Shown piece by piece: positions 35,035-45,496 of a stretch of 64,000 nt of DNA. Source of the stretch: Cinclus cinclus (taxonomy: Eukaryota; Chordata; Aves; Passeriformes; Cinclidae). Made by a program: the position numbers and the translations under genes. Where the stretch lies: NCBI RefSeq assembly GCF_963662255.1, contig NW_026912217.1:1-64000 (forward strand). The letters are read 5' to 3'. A model generated the notes under the pieces. It was not told the origin of the DNA and did no database searches. It worked only from the letters and a program-made list of their open reading frames with translations. Within the stretch, counting starts at the first letter, position 1, and the number at the start of each line of letters is the position of its first letter.

Positions 35035-35680
35035 CAGTGGCCAGGGTCAGCACCAAAGACACAGACACCAGCTGAAGGAATTGCGTAATTTATATAACGC
35101 AAAACTGCAAAGAATCACAACAGGAGAAGCTCAGCAATGCACCCAGTCCTCACTCCCAAGAAGTGCCCGCAGTGATTAAGAAAGATCCATCAGCAGTTCC
35201 CCCCAGACTTTACCATCACCCAGATGCACACATCAGCTGGGGGAAGCTGTCACAGCCAAGGACTGCAGAGCCACTCCCGGACACTGGGAATTCCTGCAGG
35301 TGCCTCCAGCCACAGCTGAGGCTTCCAGCCCTGCTGAGAGAGGGCCCAGCTCTGATGGTGTTGAACAGAGAATCTGACAGCACTCCTAGTGCAGGAACAT
35401 GGGTTTAAGTCTCCTGTTTGGTTCCTCCCAATGCCTGGCCAGGGCTCAAGGAGGAACCAAGGGAGTTCACTTGGACCAAACACCCCCAAACAAGGCCAGA
35501 TGGGACCTTGTTGGATTTCTAAACGCTGAAAGGTAAATCCTTGTATCACCAATGCACAGATACAGAGATCGTATTGCTAAAAAAGCCTCAATGATGAGCA
35601 GATAAAAATATAACATTTGCTTGGAAGGTGCATCTAGAGTTCAGCTTTGGCTCAGGGCCTGATGTTCGGGCCTTGGTACT
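35035..35680. repeat. Intra-arm repeat R, copy 2 (right arm)
   Basis: Reverse-complement counterpart of 20530-21175. Confidence 0.7.
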
Positions 35681-35781
35681 TCAACCAGTGCTTTGACCAA
35701 GGCATGAACTACAACCTCCATAACAATTCCTTCAATAATGGATTCTTGGATTTAGGCATGAGGCACAAAGGCATCACCTCT

Positions 35782-35812
35782 TGTTCTTCAATTAAGCATT
35801 AATTGAAGAACA
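35782..35812. repeat. 14-bp-arm inverted repeat (right arm)
   Basis: TGTTCTTCAATTAA, spacer GCA, TTAATTGAAGAACA. Unchanged from the left arm. Confidence 0.85.
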
Positions 35813-37451
35813 GTTCATTACTCAGAGCTGTAATTTGCAACTCTTTTAAAACATGCCTAATTAGTTGCTCTTCTCTGTTGTTTCTCAAATCCCCACTTTC
35901 TCTTGAGACTGTGTCTCTCTTGAGACAAGTCTCAGTGCTCCATTTCCCAGCACAAAGTGTCACAACAACTCTAACATGGAATCATTACACACCAAGGGCT
36001 CACACTGCAATGTTTGCAGTGACTGCCACAAATGCATTTCACAGCAGCCTCCAATTTGGCAGGCATGAAGGCAATCTCAGCAAGAAGAATTTTCTTCTTT
36101 CTGCCACTCTTCTACTGCTCTTCCTATTGAGGTGATTCCTGATGGCTGCACTTCAGACTCATCACTGATAGAAGTGCAACATTCCTGTCCCGTCATAGCC
36201 CAGGCTCCTCCTTGCCCAGCAAGCAGATGATCCAAGGCCATGAGGTTCTGTAGAGCCCCATTTGTGTTTGTTGGAGCTCACAGGATGTGCTACTGGATAT
36301 TTGCACAGTATCCTTTTCTACTTCTTCAAATAATCCATGTAGCTCATTAATGTGAACTCCATAGGACGAGGCAGTGCTCATGGGGCACAGGGTGAACCAG
36401 AGTCTTTGGCTTTCTGAGACCAAAGGCACTCTGTGGGGGGAAATGTTCTCTCGGCCCAAACTCTTCCTTCTGCTTGTTGCTGAAGTACCCCCAAGGAGGG
36501 ATCAACACTGCCTGAAAAACAGGACCCAAACACATTGAGGGAAGCCTTTACAGGCATTGTCTCTGCACATCCAGCAGGTCCCATTCCCAGTACCAAAGGT
36601 CTGATTTCCCATTTCCCACTGTGGGCTGCTGATGCATCCAGGGCTCCTCCCTGTGCTCCTCTTGTGTCCCCCGTGCCTTTGGGCCACAGCAGTTTCACAG
36701 TGGCCCTGCAGCTGGCAGTGCTCTAACACTGACCCTGACCAGCTCCAGCACCCCAAGTTCTATGGACATTGGGAGTGATGGCAAAGCACAGAAATCCTTT
36801 CACACTGGGGCCTCTAACTCCAACAGGGTTCAGTTTCTACTGAAGGGAAATCTTAGTGAACCCTGTGAAGCTGATCATTGTATTCCTTTTTTGCACAGCA
36901 CAGTTTTCTTTAACTGTCCCTGCACTGACTCTGTTAGGAGTCAGAGCCCATGGACAGAGCTCTGGCCACCCCACAGGGTGGGCCCTCCAAGGGACCCCCA
37001 TTCCTCCCAACATTAGTTGAGGACATACCCAGCAATTACTTACATGGAGTATTTTGGCTACTAAGATCTTTACATTTTCAGAACAATTTCAGGACTAATC
37101 CCTGATGAAACTCTACAGGTGTTTCTGGCAAACAAAGATTCTGGCTGACTCTCAAGACACAACTTACAGACATAAGCACTACTTTAGTGACAAGGTGACT
37201 CATTCTTTTTCCTCAGTCTCATCCAGGTTAGGAACAGTAATTCCACTGTCCATGCAGCTGGTGCCCATTTAATTCCAGAATAATGTCCCGAGGGACCTTT
37301 GCTGTTCAGCTTTCCCGCGCTGTCTGTGGGTAACAAGGCTTGCTGGGGTCCTTTCCCCTTTGGCTGGAGAGGTGCCGGGTCCCAGGCCCTGAGGGACCCC
37401 CAGGCTCCTGGCTGGAATTCGTCTGGAAGTGCCTCAGTGTCACATCAGCCT

Positions 37452-38002
37452 TCACATGGAGTCCCGTGGATCAGAGCATTTCCCAAACGGGACCCTTGGG
37501 GCAAACACGCAGATGTGGTCTGGCACGATCTCTAAAACAATATCCCAAAACATCCACTTGTTCTCACATAGAGCACTTGGCTGCAGGGACATATTGCCAG
37601 GTTCCAGCATTCCAACAGTCTTGTCTTTCCCCAGAGCTGTTCCTGCAGCTGGCTCAGGAGGGCCACTTGGCCTCTCCACCCACACTTTGGTTCCATTATT
37701 AGGACTGCTGCATCCAAAGCCTTGATCTCCACAAACAGTGCTGATTTGAGCTGGATCTCCTTCCTTCACTGATGTTTCGAAAGCTGGAAGATCAATAATG
37801 GTGCTACTGTGCCACAGGGCTAAATCATCCAATCGTGTTCACTATTGCTGAAAAGGATTACTTTGATTTCTCCTTGACAATCTGCATCAATTCCTCTTCC
37901 CGTGACGTGAACCCTTTGCAAGGCCAAGCTCCAGTGAGCAGTTCCCCAAACAAAGTATCCTGGAGGAATCTGAACTCCTCTTTCCGTATTGATAACTCTC
38001 AT
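37452..38002 (-). pseudogene. Retroviral dUTPase-like relic (right arm)
   Basis: Mirror of 18207-18757 with the same frameshift between the IDADCQGEI motif and the GDQGFG motif, so the break predates the arm duplication. Confidence 0.5.
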
Positions 38003-39028
38003 TTGCTTCTGATTTATCCTAATTAATTCCAGTGCATCACAGTCCAGCCCTGCAGCCTCTGGGGGGCCCTGTCAGGGACCATGGCACCCAGAACAATTTC
38101 CCAGGAAGTCCAAGTCTCACTGGCCATGGTTGTATTTGCAAACCGGGAGCAGCCATGCACATCCAGGGCCTTTCCATTTCCCAGTGGGCCCATTGCTAAG
38201 GGTAGGGAGCACATCTGGGAGTTGGCTTCTCCATCGGGACAGCTTCTCAGCTCCTCATTTTTTCAACTGCTCTTTTAACAAACATTCATCTGTCCAACCA
38301 ATGCCGCAGCTTGTGGATAGCCTGCTGTATGAAAAACCCAGCAGTCTTAATCACTGTGTTTTCCACACTAACAAAAAACACATTCCACATCACAGGGTCA
38401 GCAAACCCCATGAAAGCAGCCAATTTCATCCCTTCCTCCTGTATTCATTATAAACAGTCTCACAAAGTTTGCCGTGACGTTGATGTCCTTGTTAAAGCTT
38501 TTCTGTAGGGTATTCAGTGTTACATCCCTGAGCAACCAAAGCTAACACACGAGTACTGTCAGCATTATTTCACATTATTATTATTATTATTATTTATATA
38601 AAAATAAAAATATTATTTCATGACATGTAAGATATGCGTACACATATGTAGATATAACACAGTAACATTATTATATCACAAGCACAATGAAATTCAAGCT
38701 CAAGAGTAAAACTTTTTCTGTGTCTCCATGTGGGAGTGTTCCAACACAAATTCTTCCTTCTGTTGCTGCTGTTTCCAATATGCTCTTAACAAAATCCATC
38801 CTCATCCTCCCAAAACACACAAGTTCTTTTCCTTTTTCCATATGCAATTTTGGGATGCATTTGAAGACACCCACTGGTTCAGCCTCTTTTAACTCACGGC
38901 TCCACTGCTCCCACGGTGCTCTGACCTCAGCCCACTCCTGAGACACACAACTCTAGGGAAGGGCTTCGCATCCAGCAATTTCCAACGGGACGGACTCCTT
39001 ATATTTACATTTTAAAAGTGACATTTTG

Positions 39029-39769
39029 TTGTGATCCAGCCAGACTACGCCACTTTGCTTTTACCAGTGGGCAAGGTCAGCACCAAAGACACAGACACCA
39101 GCTGAAGGAATTGCCTAATTTTCTAAAGTTCAAAGCAGCAAAGAATCACAGAAGGAGAAGCTCAGCAATGCACCCAGACATCACTCCCAAGAAGTGCCCG
39201 CAGTGATTAAGAAAGATCCCTCAGCAGTTCCCCCCAGACTTTACCATCACCCAGATGCACACATAAGCTGGGGGTAGCTGTCACAGCCAAGGACTGCAGA
39301 GCCACTCCCGGACACTGGGAATTCCTGCAGGTGCCTCCACTCCCGGACACTGGGAATTCCTGCAGGTGCCTCCAGCCACAGCTGAGGCTTCCAGCCCCGC
39401 TGAGAGAGGGCCCAGCTCTGACAGTGCTGAAGAAACAAACTGACAGCACTTCTAGTGCAGCAACATCTGGTTTCATTCTCCTCTTGGCTCACACCCAGAG
39501 CCTGGCCAGGGCTCAAGGAGGAACCCAAGGAGTTGGCTTTGACCAAACACACCCCAAACAAGGCCAGATGTTGGATTTCACGGCCTTGTTCGGCTTCTAA
39601 ATACACAAAGGTCAATCCACCTTTCACTCATGAGTGCATACATCTATCACAGCGCTCATGTCCGTGCATAGTTTGGTCATGTGTGGATACAAAGATAACA
39701 TTTGGTTGGAAGGTTCATCCAGAGATCCCCTTTGGCTCAGGGCCTGGTGTTCAGCCCTCAGTCAGGGCC
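39029..39769. repeat. Intra-arm repeat R, copy 1 (right arm)
   Basis: Counterpart of 16015-16720, enlarged by the private 35-bp duplication. Confidence 0.7.
39304..39373. repeat. 35-bp tandem duplication private to the right arm
   Basis: ACTCCCGGACACTGGGAATT...GCCTCC occurs twice head to tail here and once in the left arm and third copy. It is a simple, recent slippage-type duplication. Confidence 0.9.
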
Positions 39770-39793
39770 TCTTGTCCAGCCTTTGGTACTTCA

Positions 39794-39891
39794 GGCATGT
39801 GATTTACTGCTGGGCTTGACAGTGCTGGGTGAACAGCAGGACTGCATGAGCTCTGAGGTCTTTCCCAACTGGAAGGATTCTGTAATTCCAG
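39794..39891 (+). mobile_element. CR1 LINE 3' fragment (right arm)
   Basis: Mirror of 15893-15990, now in the orientation that ends with the CR1 3' tail (CCCAACTGGAAGGATTCTGT). Confidence 0.7.
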
Positions 39892-40563
39892 GATTCCATC
39901 TGCTGCATTCAGCTAGGTCCATGTTAGCAGCATTCCTTGAGTCCAAAAGGCCCCTCTTGGTCAGCCCTTGTGGCCTAAGGCTCCAGCTCCTTTAGCTCCT
40001 GCTGCTAAGCTGCTCAGGCTGAACGAGAGGGCTCAGGGAGAAGAAGAATACAGCTCATGCAATTCCTTCTGGGACGCTGAGAGGGGAGGGTGGGGCACCA
40101 GGAGCATTGTTTGCTGTGGCCTCCTCTCTACCCTTCAGGCCCTTCAGTGCTTTGAAGCAGCCAAGAGCTTTCTTCAAGGCTGCAAGGAAGCAGCTGTTCC
40201 TGCTCCCAGCTCTGGCTCTTCCCACTCTCTGACCTTGACTGGTTTTGTCCCTCTGGCTGTGCCCTCTGCTCCCCCTGTGCTTGGTGGCTGCTGCCCAGGA
40301 CTGTGGCACTGGCACACATCAAGGGCTCCAGCCCCTCCTTTCTCTGCCCTTGCAGCTGCCTGCTCACAGCAGCCTTTTCCACCTGGAAGCTCCCCATGGA
40401 GAGGGAGTCCCCACCTCTGTTCCCTGCACAACCTCCAGGATGCCAGCGCTGCCATCTCCAGTCCCTGCTGGCACTGAGGGCTCCCAGGTGCCCCAGGCTG
40501 CTGTGACACCACTGCACACCGCAGGGAACAGTGCCAGGGGCTGTGCTCAAAGTCAGGTCCATG

Positions 40564-40565
<2 letters not shown>

Positions 40566-40595
<30 letters not shown>
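40566..40595 (+). repeat. CTG microsatellite, 10 units (right arm)
   Basis: Counterpart of the 8-unit CAG run at 15195-15218; two units longer. Confidence 0.9.
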
Positions 40596-40596
<1 letters not shown>

Positions 40597-42019
40597 GGGT
40601 GTCGTTTTTTTCCAGCCCTGCCCAGAGTCAGGGATCAGATCCAGGCACTGCTGCTGCTCCCTCGGGATCAGCCACAATTTGGCTGTTGCTGTCAGTGCCA
40701 GCAGAAGCGGTGGCTGGAGCAGCGGGTGCTGACAGTGCCCCAAGCACACACAGGGGTCCCTGGGCTGGGGGTTGGGAGCTGGGAGGCAGCTGCCCCTTCT
40801 TCTCCCTCTGCCCCTTCTTCTCCCTCTGCCCCCACAGAGCTGGGCCAGGCACAAGGGGGGGCAGCACAGCAAACAGGGAGCCTGCTAGTCTCTTCCAGCC
40901 CTGTCTGCTGAGAGTTTGGCCCTTGGAGCTCCAGGTGGACAAAGGCAGCTGCTCCTGGTCCCTCTGTGTGTCCCTGTGTTCAGCTGTGCTGCTCCATCAG
41001 TCCGTGCCCAGCAATGGGAAAAGCCTCAGGCCTGCAGGGCCAGGAGCTGCTGGGCTCTGCCTGGGCAGCTCAGCCAGCGGGAAGGAGCTGCTCCACACGG
41101 GAACCAGGAGCGAAGGACACTCCTGTTTTAGGAGAGGATTTCTGTTCTAGGAAAAACAAAAAACATAGAAAAGGAAAAAAAAACCACAGAAAACATGTGA
41201 AAGATACAAACAAAACAACGTGTTAGTGAAAAGTAGTCCAGACCTTTGGATAAAGGGGCAACCGATCTTTTTAAAACAAGGACTAAGTTATTTACTTTAG
41301 AAACGTGCTGATGGTATGGATCCATCTTACTGACCTCAGCAGCCTATTTAAAACGATGTTGGGGTTTATTTCCAATATTGTTATTTTCAATTGTGGTTGA
41401 AGCAAGAGGAAATTGCTTTGTGCCCTGCCAGCTCCAAGCAGGACTGGGAAACTAAACTCTGTCAAACCCCAAATCCTTTTTGAAGATGCCCTTCCTTCTC
41501 ACCCTTCAAATGAGGTGCGCTGTTCCCTTTGAAATTGTCAGTGATTTCTTCAAGATGGAAAGACCCACTTACAGCTTTTTGCTCTGGTTTGGAAGTGCAG
41601 AAGGGCAACTCTCCATCCATCAGCTCCAGACTGCACTGCCTTAGGAACACGGCCCACTCGCCAGGTTTTGCCCACTCGTGGCACTTCTAGAGGAGGAAGA
41701 AATTGCACAATTGCTACGGCACAATTCCAGACAAAAAGGAATGGAGACAGACAAAACATCCTGTGGAGATCCAGGCATTCAGCTGGGACCGTGGAGAGTT
41801 TGGGTTCTTGCCAATTGGGTGTGTGTCCCTAACTGCAATCTCTTGGCCTGCAGGAGAGTCTCCCTCACCTGCAAAAGCAGAAAGCTCAGGCGGTGTGCTG
41901 GGAACGGGCTCGTGTGATGCAAAGCTCTCAGAGCCCTGTGAGGGCAGAGCGGGCCCAGCCATGCCCAGGGCTGAGCCCAGCAGAGCCCTGGCATGGCCCA
42001 GAGCTGCCTCAGCATCCGC

Positions 42020-42535
42020 AGAGCCCGGCTGCAAGGAGAGAACCCAGAAACCACCCCTCAGCTGAAGGCTCCTGTCCCCCTTGTCCCAACCACGAGCAGT
42101 GCCCAGGCCATGCTGCCTGTGCCCAGAGCTGGGCACAAACCTCCCAGTCACTGCTGCCTCTGGGAGCAGAGCACGAGCGCAGGACACGTGCCCAGCCTGC
42201 AGCCAGCCATGGCACATCCAGCCCCTCAGCAGCTGCCCAGAGCCAAAAAGCACCTTGGCAGCCCACTGAAGAACTCCTTGCATCTACTCCAGCAAAGGGG
42301 AACCTTTGGTTGCCAGCCAGGGGCCAGGCCATGCCCAGATCTGGGAGCATCCCCCTGGCTGTGGACTCACCTGCACACTGGGCGTGGAGCATGTCTTTGA
42401 AGAAGGTGCCAGAATCAAAGTCCATCATCTCCTGCTGCCAGTGGCCAGGTCGAGGAAGAGGCTGTCAGCCTTGAGGTTGTCCTTGCAGCAGCTCCACGTG
42501 GTACAGCTTCTCCAGGGGCTGCTGCTCCTTCCCTG
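42020..42535 (-). pseudogene. Relic of a second PIM-like kinase copy (right arm)
   Basis: Mirror of 13245-13770, with the same joined exon remnants and MDFDSGTFFKDM segment. Confidence 0.6.
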
Positions 42536-42800
42536 GGGGCCAGACCAGGCTGTCAGTGTTCTGCCCAGGGACTCAGCCATCACTGAAGCAGGACAAGTAA
42601 AACCAGGATGCATGGTGGCCGCCAGTGCTTGCAAGACCAGCTCAGCTCCAGAACGGACGTTCCCATCTGATGACCCCTGCTCCATGGTACAGGCAGGAGA
42701 AAAAAGTCTGTGTTTCTTTGCTTCTTATCACCAAGACACGTGTGGAGCTGTTTGATCCAGGCTCCCGGATCAAACGGTGCCTGTGAATCTCTCCCATCTT

Positions 42801-45290
42801 CTAGGGCAGGTGAACACCCTGCAGCCAGGGGTCATAGAAGAGATCTTCCAAAGATGGCCTGTCCATGGAGTGCATGCATAAACACCATCTGATAACATCT
42901 TGGCACTCTGGGGAGAGAAACCACAAATCACCGGTCAGCTGGAGGAGGATCCTGTTCACTTTGCCCCACTGTTCCCGTGCCCAGGCTCTGCTGGATCTGC
43001 TCAGAGCTGGGCCTGAGCTTTGCAGTCAATTCCCTGTTTTGGAGGAGAGCAGGAGAGCAGGACATGTGCCACATCCCAGAGATGAGGATTCACCTTGAGA
43101 GAGCCCTCGTGGGAACATGAGCTGGCCCCAGACGATGTCCCGGCCCTTCTTGAACGGGTGCTTCCCGCAGACCATCTGGTACAGCAGGATACCCAGGGAC
43201 CAGACCGTTGCTGCCTCGCCGTGGTAGCATTTCAGGTGGGTCCACTCTGGGGGGCTGTAGGACCGTGTCCCTATGGAATACAGATGGAGCTCATCACGGG
43301 GATGCTGCTGCTCCCAGCGCCTCGCCCCAGCATCCCTGGGATTGGGGGGACCGCACCAGTGGCACAGGAGTGACCCGCTGCCTCGTCACCAACACCTGAC
43401 TCCGGCGTACAAAAAGGAGGGACGGAAAAGAAACCACTGGTGTTGGGAGAGGGCAGCAGAAGCCCTGGGAAGGCCCAACCATGACACCCAGAAGAAAAAC
43501 CCACCCAGGGGTGGGAAAAACCCACTCTCCCCTCTGCTTGCATTGCCCCCAATAAACATTAACGAGCCAAGGCAAACAGGGGCAGCAAAGCAGTCCAAGC
43601 CCTTCCTCGCCTGCACACCAAACGGAGCCGTGCACAGGTCTGAGCCCCCTCTCTGCTCCCCCCAGGGGGTTTGTGTCGGGCTGGCTGCCCCAGCTCCAGC
43701 CACGGCTGAGTGGGTGGTGAATGCCGTTGGCAGGGCTGGGAGCTGGCTCCCCTCTGATCCCCACTCAAAAGCAACTTTTGGTGCAGGAGAAGCAATCCCA
43801 TGACCTGCAGCAAAGCGGGGAATCCAAGCGGGGTGCCACAGTCAGGCTGGGCCATGAGATGCCCAGGGGCATCCCCCAGGCTGGGCTCACCTGCAAACTG
43901 GGTGTAGAGTGTGTCCTGGAGGAAGGTGCCACAGCCAAAGTCAATCAGTTTGGCCTGTCCGGTGGCCAGGTCGATGAGGATGTTGCTAGGTTTGATGTGG
44001 CGGTGCAGGACCCCGCAGCTGCTGCAGTGCCGCACGGCCTCCAGCACCTGGCGGAACAGCCCCCGCGCCTCCTCCTCCGGCAGGGAGCCCCGAGCCACGA
44101 TGAAATCCAAGAGGTCCTGACATGGCTCGGGACGCTCCAGCACCAACAAGACGCAGCTGGGCAGCTCCAACCACTCCAGGAGCTGAATTACTCCACGGAA
44201 CCCAGTGGACACCTTGTCCAGCAGCACGACCTCCAGGGGCGCACGGGCGCCGTTGGGCTGCGCGAGGACCACGATGCCGTCAGTGGGGCTGAGGCCGTGC
44301 CAGGGCTCTGGAACGCCTCAGCCAGCCCGGGATGCTCTGCATCCCCCGCTCAGCCCACGCCCGCTCTCCTTGCAGGGCTCCCGGCGGCTCCCAGCCTGCC
44401 GGGCCCCGGCTCCCCGCCGCCCGCAACGCCCCGGCTTCTGCCGCTGGCCCCGCTCACTCACCAGCTCGCCCCAATGGCGGATGCGATCCCGCCGCACGCA
44501 TTTGATGGCCACCTGCGAACCAAGGGGCAGCAGCGGGCTCAGATCGCCGCCCGGCCCGCCGCGCCCCGGCCTCCTCCTCCGCCCTCCATCTCTTCCTCTT
44601 CCTCCTCCTCCTCCTCCTCCTCCTCCGCCCGCCGCCGGCCCCGCCACTCACCGGGGCGCCGTCCGCGAGCCGGGTCCCCGAGAAGACGCTGCCGAAGCCG
44701 CCGCTGCCCAGCAGCGAACCCAGCCGGTACCGCTCCTGCAAGGCCCCCTGCGCCTTCCCTGCGGGCGACACGCGGCCGTCAGCGCTCGGCCCGGGGCCAC
44801 ACACGGCCCCCGACCGCCCCCCGACCGTCCCGGGCCGGGCATCCCCACCCGCCCCGGGCCCTGGCGGCTCGGGGCCGGCGGCCGCGCTGCCGAGCGGCGG
44901 AGCTCGGGCCGGGGAAGCCGCAGCGGAGGCGGCGGGAGCGGCCGCGCCGCGTGTGTCCTCAGCGGGCCCCTGGAGGAGCCGGGGCCGGGGCCGGGGCCGG
45001 GGCCGGGGCAGGGGCCGGGGCCGGGGCCGGGGCCGGGGCCGGGGCCGGGGCCGGGGTAGGGGCGAGGGTCGGGGCCGGGCTCGGGGTCGGGGCCGGGGCC
45101 GGGCTCGGGTTCGGGCTCCGGCCAGGCAAAGCCAAAGGGCAGCGATGCTGCCCCAGCCCCAGGCACTGATGCCCGCCCAGCACCGCCACAGCCACGAAAG
45201 CCAGAGCCGGGCAGAGGCGAGCCCGGGGTGGGACGGACGGGGCAGGTGACGGGGCAGCCCCGCCCGAGGCCGGGGGCGGGCCGGGGGCAT
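42801..45290 (-). CDS. PIM1-like: PIM1-like serine/threonine kinase, complete gene with mutated catalytic loop
   Basis: Six exons on the minus strand: 45290-44849, 44758-44652, 44512-44462, 44257-43891, 43270-43094 and 42907-42801 (stop at 42803-42801). Splice sites are all GT/AG, the lengths sum to 1251 bp, and the phases agree, giving 416 residues. Exon 1 encodes a Trp-rich hydrophobic stretch (residues ~29-58), then an Arg/Pro repeat (~60-107). Exon 2 has the glycine loop LGSGGFGSV and exon 3 has VAIK (Lys187). Exon 4 has the C-helix Glu (LEVVLL, ~209), the catalytic loop HRHIKPSN and DFG (Asp306). Exon 5 has SPPEW and [14 protein letters not shown], and exon 6 has the C-lobe end. These features, and the lack of APE, are typical of PIM. 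The catalytic Asp is His (residue 287; codon 43997-43999), so phosphotransfer should fail. The start ATG at 45290 is chosen from [10 protein letters not shown]; the frame is open 172 codons further upstream. It sits in a CpG-rich block. Confidence 0.85.
44591..44626 (+). repeat. TCC/GGA microsatellite in kinase intron 2
   Basis: CTTCCTCTTCCTCC, then repeated TCC units, between the glycine-loop exon and the VAIK exon, directly upstream of the latter's acceptor. On the gene strand it is a purine (GGA) run. Confidence 0.8.
44981..45123 (+). repeat. GGGGCC hexanucleotide repeat inside kinase exon 1
   Basis: Four GGGGCC units, one GGGGCA, seven more GGGGCC units (to 45052), then about a dozen degenerate hexamers (GGGGTA, GGGGCG, GGGCTC). 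On the gene strand the unit is GGCCCC, read as Arg-Pro dipeptides. The G-rich strand could form quadruplexes. Confidence 0.95.
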
Positions 45291-45398
45291 GGCCCGGTCC
45301 GGCAGGGGGAGAGGGGGAGACGACGGGGGGGTCTGGGGAACGGAGCCCGGGGAGAAGGGATAGAATGAACAAGAAAGAGAGTAAGAGGGCTTGTAGAC

Positions 45399-45400
<2 letters not shown>

Positions 45401-45445
<45 letters not shown>

Positions 45446-45496
45446 GCTGCTGCCGCTGCTGCTGCCGCTGCTGCTGCCGCTGCTGCCGCTGCTGCC
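45401..45496 (+). repeat. CTG/CAG trinucleotide tract upstream of the kinase start
   Basis: Fourteen uninterrupted GCT units (45401-45442), then mixed GCC/GCT to 45496, 96 bp in all. On the gene strand it lies about 110 bp upstream of the chosen ATG. It is in frame with it as Gln with Arg interruptions, and reads poly-Ala in a neighbouring frame. Confidence 0.95.

Larger units (their letters stand above)
32601..44385. repeat. Palindrome 1, right arm
   Basis: Reverse complement of 11404-24112, lacking both solo LTRs and carrying a private 35-bp tandem duplication (39304-39373) and two extra CTG units. The match ends at 44385, because the left arm is cut by the satellite. The gene here carries on past that point. 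Confidence 0.95.

Noticed and set aside
43721..45169. 482-codon plus-strand frame ending in Gly-Ala repeats
   Set aside because: It is the antisense shadow of the kinase exons and the GGGGCC repeat. The sense strand has matching splice sites and kinase motifs.
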